Assembly (NCBI RefSeq): GCF_003429005.1
Contig: NZ_QVQV01000013.1
Span: forward strand, 87,575 to 151,574
Direction: 5' to 3'
Length of the DNA: 64,000 bases
Origin: Paraburkholderia sp. DHOC27
GTDB lineage: Bacteria; Pseudomonadota; Gammaproteobacteria; Burkholderiales; Burkholderiaceae
The position numbers and the translations under genes were made by a program. Shown one piece after another: positions 24,806 through 35,338 of this stretch; position 1 is the stretch's first letter, and every line of letters begins with the position of its first letter. A model generated the notes under the pieces. The model made no database searches. It was not told where the DNA came from and saw nothing but the letters and a program-made list of their open reading frames with translations.

Positions 24806-26620
24806 ATGAATGCCCGACTTCCCGAGACCTCTTCCATTCCTGAGCGTATTGCTCACCTGCGTGGCGCGATGAAGCGCGAGGGCCTCGCCGCCTATCTGGT
24901 GCCGTCTGCCGATCCCCATCTATCCGAATATCTACCGGGCCGCTGGCAAGGGCGGCAATGGCTGTCCGGCTTCACCGGCTCGGCCGGCACGCTGATCGTG
25001 ACCGACACGTTTGCCGGACTATGGACGGACAGCCGCTATTGGGAGCAGGCCGACGCGCAACTGGCCGGCACGGGCGTGCAACTGATGAAGATGATGGCGG
25101 GTCAGCAATCGCTGCCGCATTTCGAATGGCTGGCGCAGAACGTCGTCACGGGTGGCACGGTGGGCGTGGACGGCGCGGTGCTGGGTGTGGCCGCGGCGCG
25201 TGCCTTGACGCAGGCGCTCAACGCGCGCGGCGTGAAGCTGCGCACGGACGTGGATCTGTTCGACGCGGTCTGGCCCCAGCGCCCCGAATTGCCCACCGAA
25301 ACGGTGTTCGAGCACGCCGCGCCGCATGCCACGGTCGCGCGTGTCGAGAAGCTCGACCAGATCCGCCGCGCCATGCAGGAGAAGGGCGCGCAGTGGCATT
25401 TCGTTTCCACGCTCGACGATCTCGCATGGCTGTTCAATCTGCGCGGCGCTGACGTCAGCTACAACCCGGTGTTCGTCGCGCACGCGCTGATCGGGCTCGA
25501 ACGCGTGTCGCTGTTCGTCGCCGAGGGCAAGGTGTCGCGCGAGCTGAGCGAGTCGCTGGCGCTTGACGGTATCCATGTCGAGCCGTATGCCAAAGCGGCG
25601 CCCGCGCTGGCGGCTTTGCCGGGCGGCTCGACACTGTTGATCGACCCGCGCCGCATCACGTTCGGTCTGCTGCAATCGGTCCCGGCCGCGGTGAAGGTCG
25701 TCGAAGCGGTGAACCCGTCCACCTTCCTGAAATCGCGCAAGACGGAAGCGGACGCTGAACATGTGCGCGCCACGATGGAACTGGACGGCGCGGCGCTCGC
25801 CGAGTTCTTCGCGTGGTTCGAAGGCGCGTTGGGCCGCGAGACCATCACTGAACTCACCATTGACGAACGCCTCACCGAGGCACGGGCGCGCCGTCCGGAT
25901 TTCGTCTCGCTGAGTTTCGCGACCATTGCCGGTTTCAACGCGAACGGCGCAATGCCGCACTACCGCGCCACGCCGGCCTCGCACTCGAGGATCGAAGGCA
26001 ACGGATTGCTGCTGATCGACTCGGGCGCGCAATTCCTGAGCGGCACGACGGACATCACGCGCGTCGTGCCGGTGGGCGAGTTGAGCGATGCACAGCGGCG
26101 CGATTGCACGGTGGTGCTCAAGGGCATGATGGCGCTGTCGCGCGCGCAGTTTCCGCGCGGCATCCGTTCGCCGATGCTCGACGCCATCGCCCGCGCGCCG
26201 ATCTGGGAAGCGGGTCTCGACTACGGTCACGGCACCGGCCACGGCGTCGGCTACTTCCTGAACGTGCACGAAGGACCGCAGGTCATCTCGCACTACGCCG
26301 CCGCAGAGCCGTGGACGGCGATGGAAGAGGGCATGATCACTTCGGTGGAACCTGGCATTTACCGGCCGGGCAAGTGGGGCGTGCGGATCGAAAATCTGGT
26401 GCTGAACCGCGCGGCTGAAAAGACGGAGTTCGGCGATTTCCTTAAGTTCGAGACGCTGACGCTGTGTCCGATCGACACGCGTTGCTTTGAACTCTCGTTG
26501 CTCAACAGCGACGAACGTGCATGGCTGAATGCGTATCACGAGATGGTGCGTACACGGATTGCGCCGCATGTGTCGGGTGAAGCAAAGACCTGGCTGGAGA
26601 CGCGGACGCAAGCGGTCTAA
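24806..26620 (+). CDS. pepP: Xaa-Pro aminopeptidase (M24B)
   Basis: 604 aa. Two creatinase-like N-terminal domains are followed by the pita-bread catalytic domain with the five metal ligands visible: LIDSGAQF (Asp), GTTDITR (Asp), GTGHGVGYFLNVHEGP (His), SVEPGIY (Glu) and VRIENLV (Glu). It cleaves the N-terminal residue before proline. The length matches the longer, three-domain aminopeptidase P group rather than E. coli PepP (441 aa), so the gene symbol is a family label. Start chosen at ATG 24806 because the preceding codons belong to the upstream gene's end. Confidence 0.93.
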   Translation: MNARLPETSSIPERIAHLRGAMKREGLAAYLVPSADPHLSEYLPGRWQGRQWLSGFTGSAGTLIVTDTFAGLWTDSRYWEQADAQLAGTGVQLMKMMAGQQSLPHFEWLAQNVVTGGTVGVDGAVLGVAAARALTQALNARGVKLRTDVDLFDAVWPQRPELPTETVFEHAAPHATVARVEKLDQIRRAMQEKGAQWHFVSTLDDLAWLFNLRGADVSYNPVFVAHALIGLERVSLFVAEGKVSRELSESLALDGIHVEPYAKAAPALAALPGGSTLLIDPRRITFGLLQSVPAAVKVVEAVNPSTFLKSRKTEADAEHVRATMELDGAALAEFFAWFEGALGRETITELTIDERLTEARARRPDFVSLSFATIAGFNANGAMPHYRATPASHSRIEGNGLLLIDSGAQFLSGTTDITRVVPVGELSDAQRRDCTVVLKGMMALSRAQFPRGIRSPMLDAIARAPIWEAGLDYGHGTGHGVGYFLNVHEGPQVISHYAAAEPWTAMEEGMITSVEPGIYRPGKWGVRIENLVLNRAAEKTEFGDFLKFETLTLCPIDTRCFELSLLNSDERAWLNAYHEMVRTRIAPHVSGEAKTWLETRTQAV

Positions 26621-26641
26621 ACAACCCTGGGAGTTCGGGAC

Positions 26642-27190
26642 ATGGCTGGCGTGGCGGTGGTGGTGGTCGACGTGCAACATGCGTTTTTCTCGGGGCCCAA
26701 CGCGGCTTATCGCGGCGATGCGGTCATCGACGGCATCAACCGGTTGACCGCGGCAGCGCGCTCTGGCGGCGTGCCGGTGTTCATCGTGCAGCACGAAGAA
26801 CCGGGCGATGAAGTCGAGTATGGCAGCGAGGGTTGGGAACTGCCGGATTCGCTGGTGCGGACCGACGACGACCGGTTGTTGCGCAAGTCGGTGGGCGATT
26901 CGTTTCACAAGACGTCGCTGCAGGCGCAACTCGACGCACTTGGCGTCGACCGTCTGCTGGTGTGCGGTTTCGCCACCGAGTACTGCATCAACACCAGCAT
27001 TCGCAGCGCGGCCCTGCTCGGCTACAAGACCACGGTCATCTCTGACCTGCACACCACGCAAGCGGGGCCCGGCCTCACGCCTGCGCAGATCGTCGAGCAT
27101 CACAACTGGGTATGGAACACTTCCTCGCTGCAGGGCAATCCGGTCACGGTCCGTCCGCTCGCCGAGGTTCTCGCCACGGAGTTCGCATGA
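26642..27190 (+). CDS. Isochorismatase-like cysteine hydrolase
   Basis: 182 aa. The catalytic triad of the isochorismatase-like hydrolase superfamily is recognisable: Asp10 in VVVVDVQHAF, Lys in LRKSVGDSF and Cys in VCGFATEYCINTS. Members hydrolyse amides, nicotinamide or isochorismate; specificity cannot be read. GGGAG precedes the ATG. The stop overlaps the next gene's start (ATGA), so translation is coupled with the HAD hydrolase. Confidence 0.88.
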   Translation: MAGVAVVVVDVQHAFFSGPNAAYRGDAVIDGINRLTAAARSGGVPVFIVQHEEPGDEVEYGSEGWELPDSLVRTDDDRLLRKSVGDSFHKTSLQAQLDALGVDRLLVCGFATEYCINTSIRSAALLGYKTTVISDLHTTQAGPGLTPAQIVEHHNWVWNTSSLQGNPVTVRPLAEVLATEFA

Positions 27191-27810
27191 CCATCAAGGC
27201 GGTCGTGTTCGATTTCGGCGGCGTGCTGATCGACTGGAGTCCTGAGTATCTGTTCCGGCATCTGATTCAGGACGAAAGCGAGCGGCGCTGGTTCCTCACG
27301 CATGTCTGTTCGATGGAGTGGGTCGTGCGCCAGGACGGCGGTCAGACGATCGCCGAGGGCACGGCTGAACTGATTGCGAAGTTCCCGGACCACGAAGCGT
27401 TGATTCGCGCCTTCTACGAACGGTGGCACGAGATGATTGGCGGCGTGCTGGAAGACGGCGTGGCGACGCTGGAAAAGCTGGAGGCGGCCGATGTGCCGCT
27501 GTTCGGTCTGACCAACTGGTCGGCCGAGACCTTTCCGTACGCGTGGGACAACTTTCCGGTGCTGCGACGCTTCAGGGACATCGTGGTGTCCGGCCGCGTC
27601 AAGCTCGCCAAGCCGGACCCTGCGATTTTCGCCGAGATGTATCAGCGGATTGCCGCGCAACTGCCGGGAATCGAAGCGCACGAACTGGTGTTCATCGACG
27701 ACAACCTGAAGAATGTGCAAGCCGCCAATGCGCTCGGCTGGCATGGCGTGCATCACACGTCGGCGGCTCAGACCGAGGCGCGGCTGCGCGAACTAAGCTT
27801 GCCCGTCTGA
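27187..27810 (+). CDS. HAD-family phosphatase (YihX-like)
   Basis: 207 aa. VFDFGGVLID supplies the nucleophile Asp9; the usual second Asp is replaced by Gly, as in YihX and haloacid-dehalogenase relatives. LTNWSAETFPYAWD is motif II (Thr/Asn), KPDP the lysine motif III, and VFIDDNLKNVQAA motif IV. It probably hydrolyses sugar or nucleotide phosphates. It overlaps the isochorismatase-like gene by 4 bases. Confidence 0.88.
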   Translation: MTIKAVVFDFGGVLIDWSPEYLFRHLIQDESERRWFLTHVCSMEWVVRQDGGQTIAEGTAELIAKFPDHEALIRAFYERWHEMIGGVLEDGVATLEKLEAADVPLFGLTNWSAETFPYAWDNFPVLRRFRDIVVSGRVKLAKPDPAIFAEMYQRIAAQLPGIEAHELVFIDDNLKNVQAANALGWHGVHHTSAAQTEARLRELSLPV

Positions 27811-27880
27811 GAGGAGTGAGGCGCTCGCCGTGCTTGCGGGCGTCACGCACCGTCAGACGGGTGCCCATCAAACCGGGATC

Positions 27881-29182
27881 TCACGCCATTCTTGTCGCAG
27901 CAGCCGTTTCCGCACGCTCGGCAATCGGCTCGCGCACCACGAACATGTACACGAGCGCGGCCGCAAACGAGACCGCCGCGCTGATCAGAAACGCGTCGAC
28001 GAACGAGTGCGTCTGATCGACCACTACGCCGGTGATGAACGGCGCGAACGACCCGCCAAAGTACCCACCGAAATTCTGGATGCTCCCGAGCGACGCCACC
28101 AGATGCCGCGGCGCGGCCACGCTGACGAGCGCCCACGCGGCGCCGCTTGCCATGTTGACGAAGTACATGGCGAGTGACAGATACACGATCGCCATCGTGA
28201 TGTTCGGCGTATAGGCCGCGGGCACCGTGAACACGGCGCCGAAAATCAGGCCGGTACAGATCGGCCATTTGCGACTGCGGATCGGTGCAATGCCGCGCTC
28301 CATCAAGCCATCGGCGACGAAGCCGCTCGACAGCATGCCAAGCGTGCCGAACAGATACGGAATCGAGACAATCCAGCCGGTCTTCGCAATCGACAGATGC
28401 CGTTCGTGTTCCAGATACGCAGGCAGCCAGGTGAGGTACAGCCAGACCATGTAGATCACACCCATGAAGCCGAAGATCATGCCCCAGGTGGTGCGCGAGG
28501 CGAACAGGCCGCGCCACTCGGCGCCGGTCATGCGCCGCTCGACGCGCGCGTGGGGCTCTTCTTCCGTGAGATGCGTGAGCTCCTCGGAGCCGAGCACGAC
28601 TTCCCCACGATTGCGATAGACGAGATACCAGGCCACCGCCACCGCGATTCCCATCACGCCCATCACGATGAACATCCAGCGCCAGCCAAATGCGAGCAGC
28701 AGACCGGTGAGGATAGGCGGCGCGAGCGCCGGTCCAATGGTCGATGAGGTCGTGAAAATGCCGGTGGGCCTGCCGCGCTCACGCAGCGCATACCACTCGC
28801 TCACCACTTTGGCGCCGGCGGGAAACTGCGGCGCTTCGCCGATACCGAGGAAGATGCGCGCGACGAGGAACTGCTGCAAGCTGTGCACGAAGCCGCCAAA
28901 AAGCTGCGCAGCGGACCACACCAGCATGCCGATGCCGAGCATGATGCGTGCGCCGAAGCGGTCGAGCAGCGCGCCCATCGGCAATTGCGAGAATGCGTAG
29001 GAAAACGAGAACGCCGACAGCAGCAAGCCCATCTGCGAGGCGGATAGCCCAAGCTCGCCGCTGACCGAATGATTCGCAATGGAAAGCGTGCTGCGGTCCA
29101 GATAGTTGACGATGCCGGCCAGCGTCAGAAACATGACCGCGACCCACTGGATGCGCCGTAAGCGTGGTGTCTTTGCCTGCAT
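27881..29182 (-). CDS. MFS transporter, ACS family
   Basis: 433 aa, 12 helices. IVNYLDRSTLSIAN and MGALLDRFGARIM (motif A) match the same hexuronate/galactonate-type ACS group as the protein at 5521-6810, though the two are clearly not recent duplicates. GGAGGAG immediately upstream supports the ATG. It is convergent with the HAD gene, with no linked regulator. Confidence 0.86.
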   Translation of the reverse strand: MQAKTPRLRRIQWVAVMFLTLAGIVNYLDRSTLSIANHSVSGELGLSASQMGLLLSAFSFSYAFSQLPMGALLDRFGARIMLGIGMLVWSAAQLFGGFVHSLQQFLVARIFLGIGEAPQFPAGAKVVSEWYALRERGRPTGIFTTSSTIGPALAPPILTGLLLAFGWRWMFIVMGVMGIAVAVAWYLVYRNRGEVVLGSEELTHLTEEEPHARVERRMTGAEWRGLFASRTTWGMIFGFMGVIYMVWLYLTWLPAYLEHERHLSIAKTGWIVSIPYLFGTLGMLSSGFVADGLMERGIAPIRSRKWPICTGLIFGAVFTVPAAYTPNITMAIVYLSLAMYFVNMASGAAWALVSVAAPRHLVASLGSIQNFGGYFGGSFAPFITGVVVDQTHSFVDAFLISAAVSFAAALVYMFVVREPIAERAETAAATRMA

Positions 29183-29257
29183 GGGTGTCTCCTCCGTGCT
29201 CTTTTGAGTCTATGGATGGATGCTGCAAATACTCGAGCGGGTCTAGTGGTTCCCGCG

Positions 29258-30385
29258 CTACTGTCCGAGCAGATTCTTCAGCGCGTTGCCGAGTCCCTTT
29301 ACGGTATCACCCGCACCTTTCGCGACGCCTTCCACGCTCACGCCCGTGGACTTCGCAAAGCCCGTGCCGAGCTTCATCAAAAAGTTGTCGTTGACCGAGA
29401 ACTTCGGATCGCGCAGATTGCCTTCAAGGACGAAATGCACCGTGATGTCGCCTTTGCGCGACTTCAGCGCCGCAACCGCCAGCTTGGTGGGAATGGAGAG
29501 GAAGGTGTCGAGCGGGTTGCCGGTGTCGGCGAGTTGCAGGTTGTGCAAGACGACCGTGCCCGGCGCGTGCAACTGATAGTTGGTGACGGTGGACTGAACC
29601 GTCAGGTCCACCGTGCCGCCCGTGATCTCGGCCTTGGCACCGGTCTTCTTGAGCAGATAAGGGTCGAGCATCACGATGTCCACACCTTGCAGCGTGCTCG
29701 TGGTTTGCGAGTCTTTGGTGGCAATCTTGATCCAGCCACCGAACGAGACCGTGCCGGTGTGCTGCGGACCGGCGATCGAGCCGTTGACCTCCACCGAAGT
29801 CGGTTCGGTCAGCGCCGGCAGGTGCAGATGGTCGACACTCGCAACCGCGTTCGTGACCGACACCTTGTACGCGGGTTTGCTCACCGTGAAATCGTAGAAC
29901 TCGAACGTGCCATGCTCGAATCCGATGTGGTCGATCAGCTTTTCGCGCGGCACGGTTGGGCTGCCGACACTGGCGGGAGTGGCGTTGTCTGGACGGTTGA
30001 GCGATTCCTTCAGGTTAGGCAGGATGTCGATGGAACCGCCGGCGGTCCGCACCACGGTCAGGTCGAAGCCGCTCACGGTGACCGAGCGGATGTGAATGCG
30101 CCGTTGCAGCAGATCGCGAATGTCCGGCACGATCGTGATCTGATCGGCGTGCAGCACATTGGGCGCGGGCCAGTCGGGCGGCGGCTTGAGGAGGACGTTG
30201 GTGAGGCGAACCGAGGTGAGGCCAACGTCGATGCTATCGGCGCTGCCAAGCGGCCCCAACGCGGCGGTTACCCGCTGCTTCACTTCGAATTGCACGAAGT
30301 AGAGACCGCCGAGCACGACGACCACCAGCACCAGCACAATGGCGCCAACGGCAATGGCCACGCGTTTCGGAATCGACATCGCCAT
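29258..30385 (-). CDS. AsmA/DUF748-like periplasmic protein
   Basis: 375 aa. A single N-terminal membrane helix (residues about 9-31) anchors a long beta-rich periplasmic domain with motifs resembling AsmA/DUF748 proteins (DLTVVRTAGGSIDIL; FEFYDFTVSKPAYKVSVTNA). Such proteins are linked to outer-membrane lipid transport and assembly. The C-terminal 40 residues are glycine-rich and amphipathic (VEGVAKGAGDTVKGLGNAL). Function is inferred only from the fold. Confidence 0.75.
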   Translation of the reverse strand: MAMSIPKRVAIAVGAIVLVLVVVVLGGLYFVQFEVKQRVTAALGPLGSADSIDVGLTSVRLTNVLLKPPPDWPAPNVLHADQITIVPDIRDLLQRRIHIRSVTVSGFDLTVVRTAGGSIDILPNLKESLNRPDNATPASVGSPTVPREKLIDHIGFEHGTFEFYDFTVSKPAYKVSVTNAVASVDHLHLPALTEPTSVEVNGSIAGPQHTGTVSFGGWIKIATKDSQTTSTLQGVDIVMLDPYLLKKTGAKAEITGGTVDLTVQSTVTNYQLHAPGTVVLHNLQLADTGNPLDTFLSIPTKLAVAALKSRKGDITVHFVLEGNLRDPKFSVNDNFLMKLGTGFAKSTGVSVEGVAKGAGDTVKGLGNALKNLLGQ

Positions 30386-30443
30386 GCATGCCTCCTCGTA
30401 TCTGCGCTCGGCCGCGCAGCTTGCCGCTTATCGGTTATTTGAA

Positions 30444-30469
30444 CAGGTGGGCGAGGCCTCGCCCACCTG
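30444..30469. repeat. 26-base perfect palindrome
   Basis: A fully self-complementary 26-mer with half-site CAGGTGGGCGAGG, 59 bases upstream of the AsmA-like gene and about 160 bases after the ettA stop (both minus strand). No T tract follows on either strand. It could be an operator or the stem of an RNA end. Confidence 0.55.
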
Positions 30470-30626
30470 CAGTACGCAGTGAACTTGCATCAAGCGCACT
30501 TTAACGTGTACCTCAACGTGCTTCGTGCTGCGCGTGAGCGCGCCACCCGCTCATGTGTTTCGGCTCGCAAAGCCCGGCGCACCTCGCGATGCGCCTCATC
30601 GAGCGGCGCGACGCTGATCGCTTACA

Positions 30627-32291
<1,665 letters not shown>

Positions 32292-32563
32292 TTGCTTGCA
32301 GTAGACGTTGACGCCGCCGGCCACCGGGGGCGAGCGGTCGTGGGGTGAATGGGGATCCGGTGTTGCCGGCTCCCGGCCGCAGCGGGCGTGTCGCCGAGAC
32401 AGTCGACGTGGCAGCGCGCGGGGCGGGAAGAGGTGTCATTGTACTTCGGGGCGCGGCGGCGCAGTCAGTCGGCCGAACGGCATATTCCCGTGGCAGCGCG
32501 CCGGGGTTAGTCTCTGGTGAGATGACGCCCCGGCGCCACTGGGATGTCAGGATCCAGCCCGGC

Positions 32564-32896
32564 TCAGAGCCATGCTGCCACGCCGCCATGCCGCGAACAG
32601 GTGCCGCTGTGGTGCCGGCTGAAGCTGTAAGAGCCGTCGCGGCAACGGGCCGTAGCGCCCTCAGGTACCTCGCCGGAGAGCGAGCGGGCCGGCGCGTGTA
32701 CCAACTGGCCGCCATGATTGATGTACGCGCGGTGGTTGCTGAGATTGGCTTCGTCGGCTGTCGAGTCGGGTCCGACGTATGCAAAGGCCGGTGCGGCTGC
32801 GAAAAGCAACGCGGTGACGCCTGTAACGATCATGGCGGTGGCGCTCGAAAACTGCGGACGGCGGCTCGAGTGATGCCTGTGAGTGATGCCTGTCAT
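32564..32896 (-). CDS. Secreted DUF3761 domain protein
   Basis: 110 aa. A signal peptide (hydrophobic stretch at 21-39, ending AFA) precedes a short domain with ARCRDGSYSFSRHHSGTCSRHGG at the C-terminus, the DUF3761 signature with its two conserved cysteines and histidines. Function unknown. It is divergent from the GDPD-like lipoprotein, about 145 bases away. The start has no clear ribosome site; a second Met at residue 22 would shorten the leader. Confidence 0.82.
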   Translation of the reverse strand: MTGITHRHHSSRRPQFSSATAMIVTGVTALLFAAAPAFAYVGPDSTADEANLSNHRAYINHGGQLVHAPARSLSGEVPEGATARCRDGSYSFSRHHSGTCSRHGGVAAWL

Positions 32897-33041
32897 GGAA
32901 AGGAAAGACGATAAATGAAAATGGTTGGCCGGTTGCGCGTCCGCTTTGGTATTGAACGGATCGCATGCCGGCGGCGTGTTTCGAGGCCGGCGAACCGTAC
33001 CACGGAGGTCCGGTTTGCAGATGTACTAGTCAGGAGTCCAG

Positions 33042-34010
33042 ATGCCTCGTTCGATGTGGTTGGCCTGTTTGATGACACTTCTCTCCGTGTGGCTGGCGGG
33101 TTGCGCAACGCAGTCTGTGAGTCCTGGCGCGGGCGCGGTCACCGCGTTGCCGCGCATCATCGCGCATCGCGGCGGCACGGGTGACGCGCCTGAAAACACT
33201 CAGGAGGCGGTGCGCCTTGCGCTCGCGCATCATGCCGATGCAATCTGGTTGACCGTGCAGTTGAGCAAGGATGGCGTGCCGGTACTGTACCGGCCGGCGG
33301 ATCTGTCGGCTTTGACGAACGCCAAGGGAGCGGTATCAACGTATTCGGCGGCGGAACTGGCGAACGTCAATGCGGGCTGGACGTTCCGTCAGAGAGACGG
33401 GCAGGGTGTCGACGCTTATCCGTACCGTCGGCATCCGGTGGGCATCCCCACATTACGCGAAGTCTTGCGTGCCATTCCAGTGAACACGCCGGTCGTGCTA
33501 GACATGAAAGCGCTGCCCGCTGAGCCACAGACGCGGGCGGTTGCGCAGGTGCTCACCGAAGAGAATGCGTGGTCGCGCGTGATGATCTACTCCACGGAAA
33601 CCGACTACCAGCGCAGCTTCGCCGCTTACCCGCAGGCAAAGATGTTCGAATCGCGCGATGCAACCCGGACCCGGCTCATGCGCGTTCTGCTCGGCGGCGG
33701 CTGTGTCGATCCGCCGCCTGGCAACGCACTGGCGGCGTTCGAGTTTCATCGTGATGTGACCGTCACCGAACAGTTCACCTTAGGCGAAGGTCGCTCGGAG
33801 GTGCATGCCACACCGTGGACGCCCGCTAGCGTGGCGTGTTTCCGCAAGAATCCGGGTGTGTACCTCGTGGCGATCGCGGTGAACAATACCGCCGACTATC
33901 GCGCGGCGGCTTGCCTTGGAATGGACGCAGTGCTGGCGGATTCACCCGCTACGATGGTGCCGGTTCGTGCGGCCTTGAGTTTGCCGCTGCAATGTAAAGC
34001 AGAGAGGTGA
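33042..34010 (+). CDS. GDPD-fold lipoprotein lacking catalytic residues
   Basis: 322 aa. A lipoprotein signal with lipobox LAGC places Cys21 at the mature N-terminus. The first GDPD motif is kept (AHRGGTGDAPENT, residues 41-53), but the expected metal-binding E-x-D is W-L-T at 69-71 and the second catalytic His-Asp is Arg-Pro at 84-85; the later E-x-K is DMK. The fold is probably kept, the hydrolase reaction unlikely. AGGAG at 33032-33036 supports the start. Possible roles are binding or scaffold; no neighbour indicates which. Confidence 0.8.
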   Translation: MPRSMWLACLMTLLSVWLAGCATQSVSPGAGAVTALPRIIAHRGGTGDAPENTQEAVRLALAHHADAIWLTVQLSKDGVPVLYRPADLSALTNAKGAVSTYSAAELANVNAGWTFRQRDGQGVDAYPYRRHPVGIPTLREVLRAIPVNTPVVLDMKALPAEPQTRAVAQVLTEENAWSRVMIYSTETDYQRSFAAYPQAKMFESRDATRTRLMRVLLGGGCVDPPPGNALAAFEFHRDVTVTEQFTLGEGRSEVHATPWTPASVACFRKNPGVYLVAIAVNNTADYRAAACLGMDAVLADSPATMVPVRAALSLPLQCKAER

Positions 34011-34123
34011 GCGCATGCGGTTTGTTGCCAGGGGCGTTTGCGAAACGGTTCTGAAAACCGATGCGACAGTGCGCCCACTGCGGCATCGGTCATCTACGCA
34101 ATCAGCAAATCGCCGTCAGCGCG

Positions 34124-35017
34124 TTACTTGGCAACCTGATCGCGCCAACGGTACTGCTGCTGCCAGCCAAGCAGGCGCTTGAGCTTCTCGTTGCTCAGCA
34201 AGGTTTCGAACTCGCCGAGCGGCTTTTTCACCGGTACGTCCGGATAGAAACGCTTGAGCAGTTCGGCCGTGGGCAGATCGGATGAAACGTCGTCGGCGGC
34301 CACGTTCATCACCTCGAAGCCGAGGCCATCTTTCTCGATACCGAGGCGGCACGCGGTCGCCAGATCGCGGCCGTCGATATAGCTCCACGCAATGCGCTTG
34401 CGCAGTGCCGGATCTTTCAACCACGTCGGGAATTTGGCGTAATCGCCCGGGTCGAGCACGTTACCGATCCGGAAGCAGTAAATGTCCGCGCCGGTGCGGG
34501 CGTGGAAGGCCTTGCCCGTCACTTCGTTGATGACCTTCGAGGTCGCGTAGCTGTCCATCGGATCCACCGGATAGTTCTCGTCCAGCGGGAAGTACGCCGG
34601 GTCGCGGTGCCGATGCGCGAACACCACGCCATAGGTCGTTTCGCTCGAAGCGAGGATCACCTTCTTGATGCCATATTTAGAGGCCGCGTCGAGCACGTTG
34701 TACGTGCCCATCACGTTGATCCGGAACACCTCGTTGTCGGTCGTGACGAGAATGCGCGGAATGGCGGCGAAGTGGACGATTGCGTCGACGGGTTTCGGTT
34801 CGATGTCGGCGTCGAACTCCTTCGGCGTCGTGCTCGAAGCCAGTGCGTTGAACACCTGGCCTGCGTCCGTCAGGTCCGTAATCAAGGTGCGGGCGGTCTG
34901 CTTCGCCATCGGCACGCGGTCGAGGTTCAGCACTTCGTAACCGTGCGCCACGAGGTCTTCCACCACCCACTTGCCGGCCAGTCCGCTACCGCCGGTGACA
35001 ATCACTCGCTTCGTCAT
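34124..35017 (-). CDS. NAD(P)-dependent epimerase/dehydratase (extended SDR)
   Basis: 297 aa. TGGSGLAGKWV (residues 8-18) is the extended-SDR nucleotide motif, ASSETTY holds the catalytic Ser/Thr region and YATSKVINE the YxxxK pair. Such enzymes act on nucleotide sugars or lactones. The 5' region carries two TGACG-N2-CGTCA palindromes. No operon partner; a GDPD-like gene is convergent. Confidence 0.86.
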   Translation of the reverse strand: MTKRVIVTGGSGLAGKWVVEDLVAHGYEVLNLDRVPMAKQTARTLITDLTDAGQVFNALASSTTPKEFDADIEPKPVDAIVHFAAIPRILVTTDNEVFRINVMGTYNVLDAASKYGIKKVILASSETTYGVVFAHRHRDPAYFPLDENYPVDPMDSYATSKVINEVTGKAFHARTGADIYCFRIGNVLDPGDYAKFPTWLKDPALRKRIAWSYIDGRDLATACRLGIEKDGLGFEVMNVAADDVSSDLPTAELLKRFYPDVPVKKPLGEFETLLSNEKLKRLLGWQQQYRWRDQVAK

Positions 35018-35091
35018 CTGCCTTGCTCCTTGTCAGGTTCAGGTGAATCGGGGTTTATCTCATCGTAGACGTTTCCGGTCCTGCGTTTCTG

Positions 35092-35103
35092 TGACGAACG
35101 TCA
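35092..35103. promoter_or_regulatory. Palindrome TGACG-AA-CGTCA
   Basis: Perfect 5-2-5 inverted repeat 75 bases upstream of the SDR start. Its flanks (CTG before, TAG after) match the second copy read in reverse. Likely operator for the SDR gene. Confidence 0.55.
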
Positions 35104-35154
35104 TAGTCGGACAGCCGCGTCCGCTAACCTCGGGAGAACCCCAATACGTTTGTA

Positions 35155-35166
35155 TGACGTCCGTCA
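35155..35166. promoter_or_regulatory. Palindrome TGACG-TC-CGTCA
   Basis: Second perfect copy, 63 bases from the first, about six helical turns, so proteins on both sites would face the same side of the DNA. Confidence 0.55.
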
Positions 35167-35338
35167 CAGTTTCCGGCGGCGCTCTGCTGACAGAGGACAC
35201 ACCTTACGTCAGCCGGAGCCACAAGTTTGATCGGAACATGGCGAATGGTGCGCATCGCATTGCTATCGAGCTAGGCGAACAGGCAGTTATCGACGGCGAG
35301 CGCGTGACGGTTGCGCGTGCTGTGCGGCACTGGCTGCG

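Larger units (their letters stand above)
35018..35338. other. Intergenic region with paired palindromes
   Basis: 321 bases between the SDR start and the DUF2846-like gene. Contents: two palindromes (35092-35103, 35155-35166) and, from about 35231, an open frame continuous with the lipoprotein but lacking a normal start codon. Confidence 0.5.

Noticed and set aside
25019..27103. 694-codon minus-strand open frame
   Set aside because: Antisense to pepP and the isochorismatase-like gene, both clearly real; composition of a shadow frame.
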